NCBI GenBank assembly: GCA_913055205.1 | Contig: CAJXJN010000003.1 | Coordinates: forward strand, 28,132 to 92,131 | Length of the DNA: 64,000 nt | DNA from: an uncultured Sulfurovum sp. | GTDB taxonomy: Bacteria; Campylobacterota; Campylobacteria; Campylobacterales; Sulfurovaceae | Direction: 5' to 3' | Shown here: piece by piece, positions 62,695 through 64,000 of the stretch | How the letters are laid out: each line of letters begins with the position of its first letter | Position numbering within the stretch: position 1 is the first letter of the stretch | Translations under genes and position numbers: made by a program | The notes under the pieces: model-generated | What the model was told of the DNA's origin: nothing | The model's input: only the letters and a program-made list of their open reading frames with translations | Database searches by the model: none

Positions 62695-64000
62695 TGAAGG
62701 TTTAGTAAAAAGGTTTTAGAATTTCGTTTGGCGAAATAACCTACCCCTCAAACAAGCTAATTACACTTACTCTATCTCAATCGAGATGGAGAAAAAATGA
62801 AAGGAATTAGCATGTTGAAAATCAAAGAGATTTTACGACTAAAATGCGAAGCTAAACTATCAAACAGAAAGATAGCAAGAGCTTTAAATATAAGCCACAG
62901 TGTAGTCAATGACTACATTAAAGAGTTTAAACTTACAAACAAGAGATATGAGGATATTGCCTCACTGAATGATAAAGAGATTCTCACTCTTTTTAAATCA
63001 ACCCGTACAAAGAGCAGTAAATACCCGGTTCCGGACTTTGCAAAAATACATATTGAACTAAGAAGTCCTATAGTAACACTGACACTTCTGCACGAAGAGT
63101 ATGTTGAGAGTTGTCCCAACAAACAAGGATACGGCTTTACCTGGTTCTGCAACCAATATAAAGCCTATGCCAAAAAGATAAACCCATCGATGCATCTGAC
63201 TCATAAAGCAGGAGAAAAAACTTTTATCGATTTCAGTGGAAAGACCGTTGATATAGTTAATCCAAAAAATGGTGTCATCACTAAAGCAGAAATATTTATT
63301 GCAGTACTGCCTGCATCAGGCTATCCCTTCGTCAAAGCAATAGCTTCACAGAAAAAAAGAGACTTCATTGATGCGCATGCAGATATGTTTGAATACTTTG
63401 GGGGAGTGACAGAGCTGCTCGTACCTGATAATCTTAAAAGTGCCGTCACCAAAGCGGATAACTATGACCCGGATGTCAATCCTGACTATGCGAGCTTGGC
63501 AAGATACTACGGCAGTGCGGTTATGCCTACTCGGGGATACAAGCCAAAAGACAAGGCACATGTGGAGCTCTCTGTAAAACTTGTACAGCGGTGGATACTT
63601 GCAAGACTGAGACACTTTACCTTTTACTCAATAGCAGAGTTAAACAAAGAGATAGGCAGACTGATCCCGCTCTATCTTGATAAAGTGATGAAACATCTTG
63701 GCAAAAGCAGAAGAGAACTTTTTATAGAGCTTGACCAGCCGGCACTCTTACCGCTTCCTGCCTCGCGTTATGAATACAAAGAGTTTAAACTACTCAAGGT
63801 AAGCAAGGATTATCATATCCAATTAGAGCATAATTTTTACAGTGTTCCCTATCAGCTTATAGGCAAAAAAGTGGAAGTGTGGTTTGGTGCAAAAATTGTA
63901 ACCATCACCTATGAAGGCAAAACAGTTGCTACCCATCCTAAACTTCTGCATAAGGGGCAATATTCAACACAACATGAGCATATGGCATCTTCACATCAAA
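62695..64000 (+). mobile_element. IS21-family insertion sequence (left part; right end outside window)
   Basis: The istA gene and its upstream region define an IS21-type element. The left end is tentatively placed at the TG of TGAAGGTTTAG (62695), just after the last 23-bp unit. The GGTTTAG/GGTTTTAG repeats upstream of istA could be terminal repeats. The true boundary needs the right end, and istB is expected beyond the window. Confidence 0.65.
62797..64000 (+). CDS. istA: IS21-family transposase IstA (partial)
   Basis: 401 codons are visible from ATG 62797 (GGAG upstream), running off the window. An N-terminal helix-turn-helix (NRKIARALNISHSVVNDYI, about 24-42) precedes the DDE core: Asp in FIDFSGKT, Asp in LLVPDNLKSAV and Glu in KAHVELSVKLVQRWI. 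The C-terminal FYSVPYQLIGKKVEV domain is typical of IS21 IstA. The visible part is uninterrupted. Confidence 0.92.
   Translation, partial: MKGISMLKIKEILRLKCEAKLSNRKIARALNISHSVVNDYIKEFKLTNKRYEDIASLNDKEILTLFKSTRTKSSKYPVPDFAKIHIELRSPIVTLTLLHEEYVESCPNKQGYGFTWFCNQYKAYAKKINPSMHLTHKAGEKTFIDFSGKTVDIVNPKNGVITKAEIFIAVLPASGYPFVKAIASQKKRDFIDAHADMFEYFGGVTELLVPDNLKSAVTKADNYDPDVNPDYASLARYYGSAVMPTRGYKPKDKAHVELSVKLVQRWILARLRHFTFYSIAELNKEIGRLIPLYLDKVMKHLGKSRRELFIELDQPALLPLPASRYEYKEFKLLKVSKDYHIQLEHNFYSVPYQLIGKKVEVWFGAKIVTITYEGKTVATHPKLLHKGQYSTQHEHMASSHQ

Overview
The window reads as chromosomal DNA of a mid-to-low GC member of the Campylobacterota (Epsilonproteobacteria), most likely close to Sulfurovum/Sulfurimonas. 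That is inferred from protein flavour and from gene neighbourhoods remembered from Helicobacter pylori and relatives: glyQ–nif3-like–flgZ-like–waaA, dapC–murC–mutS2, bioF-like–PBP1A, and rpsP–KH–rimM–trmD–rplS. Almost all of it is dense housekeeping sequence. No rRNA, tRNA, CRISPR array, prophage or defence island was seen.

Layout. 1–5.8 kb: prfB (partial), panC, and cell-wall genes ftsI | ftsW–murG around a divergent promoter. 5.9–6.8 kb: a frameshifted c-type cytochrome and a small lipoprotein. 6.9–15.8 kb: alaS, a small membrane protein, maf, bioF-like, mrcA (PBP1A), a DsbA-family protein and a Na+/H+ antiporter. 16–25 kb: glnA and a PHP phosphatase (minus), then U32/trhP-like, purE, glyQ, nif3-like, flgZ-like, waaA, yggU and an RluA-type synthase. 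25–29 kb: the SRP/ribosome block ffh–rpsP–khpA–rimM–trmD–rplS. 29–43 kb: two orphan membrane proteins, smpB, truC, then minus-strand genes ispE, truB, pcrA/uvrD, a pabC-like gene, cysK/M, carbonic anhydrase, pyrC, yidD and lnt, with one plus-strand lysR. 43–49.4 kb: yajC–secD–secF, a DUF6394 protein and an ovoA–ovoB pair (ovothiol). 49–62 kb: dacB with a SPOR domain, dapC, an orphan, murC, a GDSL esterase, mutS2, yfgM/bamB-like genes, a Xer recombinase, coaX, hisG and a methyltransferase. 62–64 kb: a decayed subtilase fragment next to an IS21-family istA that runs off the end.

How the genes fit together. Cell-envelope construction dominates (ftsI, ftsW, murG, murC, mrcA, dacB, dapC, lnt, waaA, yidD, yajC-secDF, a bamB-like lipoprotein). 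Translation and RNA modification come next (prfB, alaS, glyQ, rpsP, rplS, rimM, trmD, truB, truC, smpB, ffh).

The most interesting signals are not new gene clusters. They are: (i) a haem protein split by a -1 frameshift exactly at an A_AAA_AAG slippery heptamer; (ii) dispersed short repeats, namely heptanucleotide tandem arrays, two of them joined to a conserved hairpin, and several families of inverted-arm palindromes; (iii) one such repeat block inserted in frame in lnt; (iv) yidD lacking a normal start codon, with an ATA overlapping the lnt stop; (v) an ovothiol ovoAB operon.
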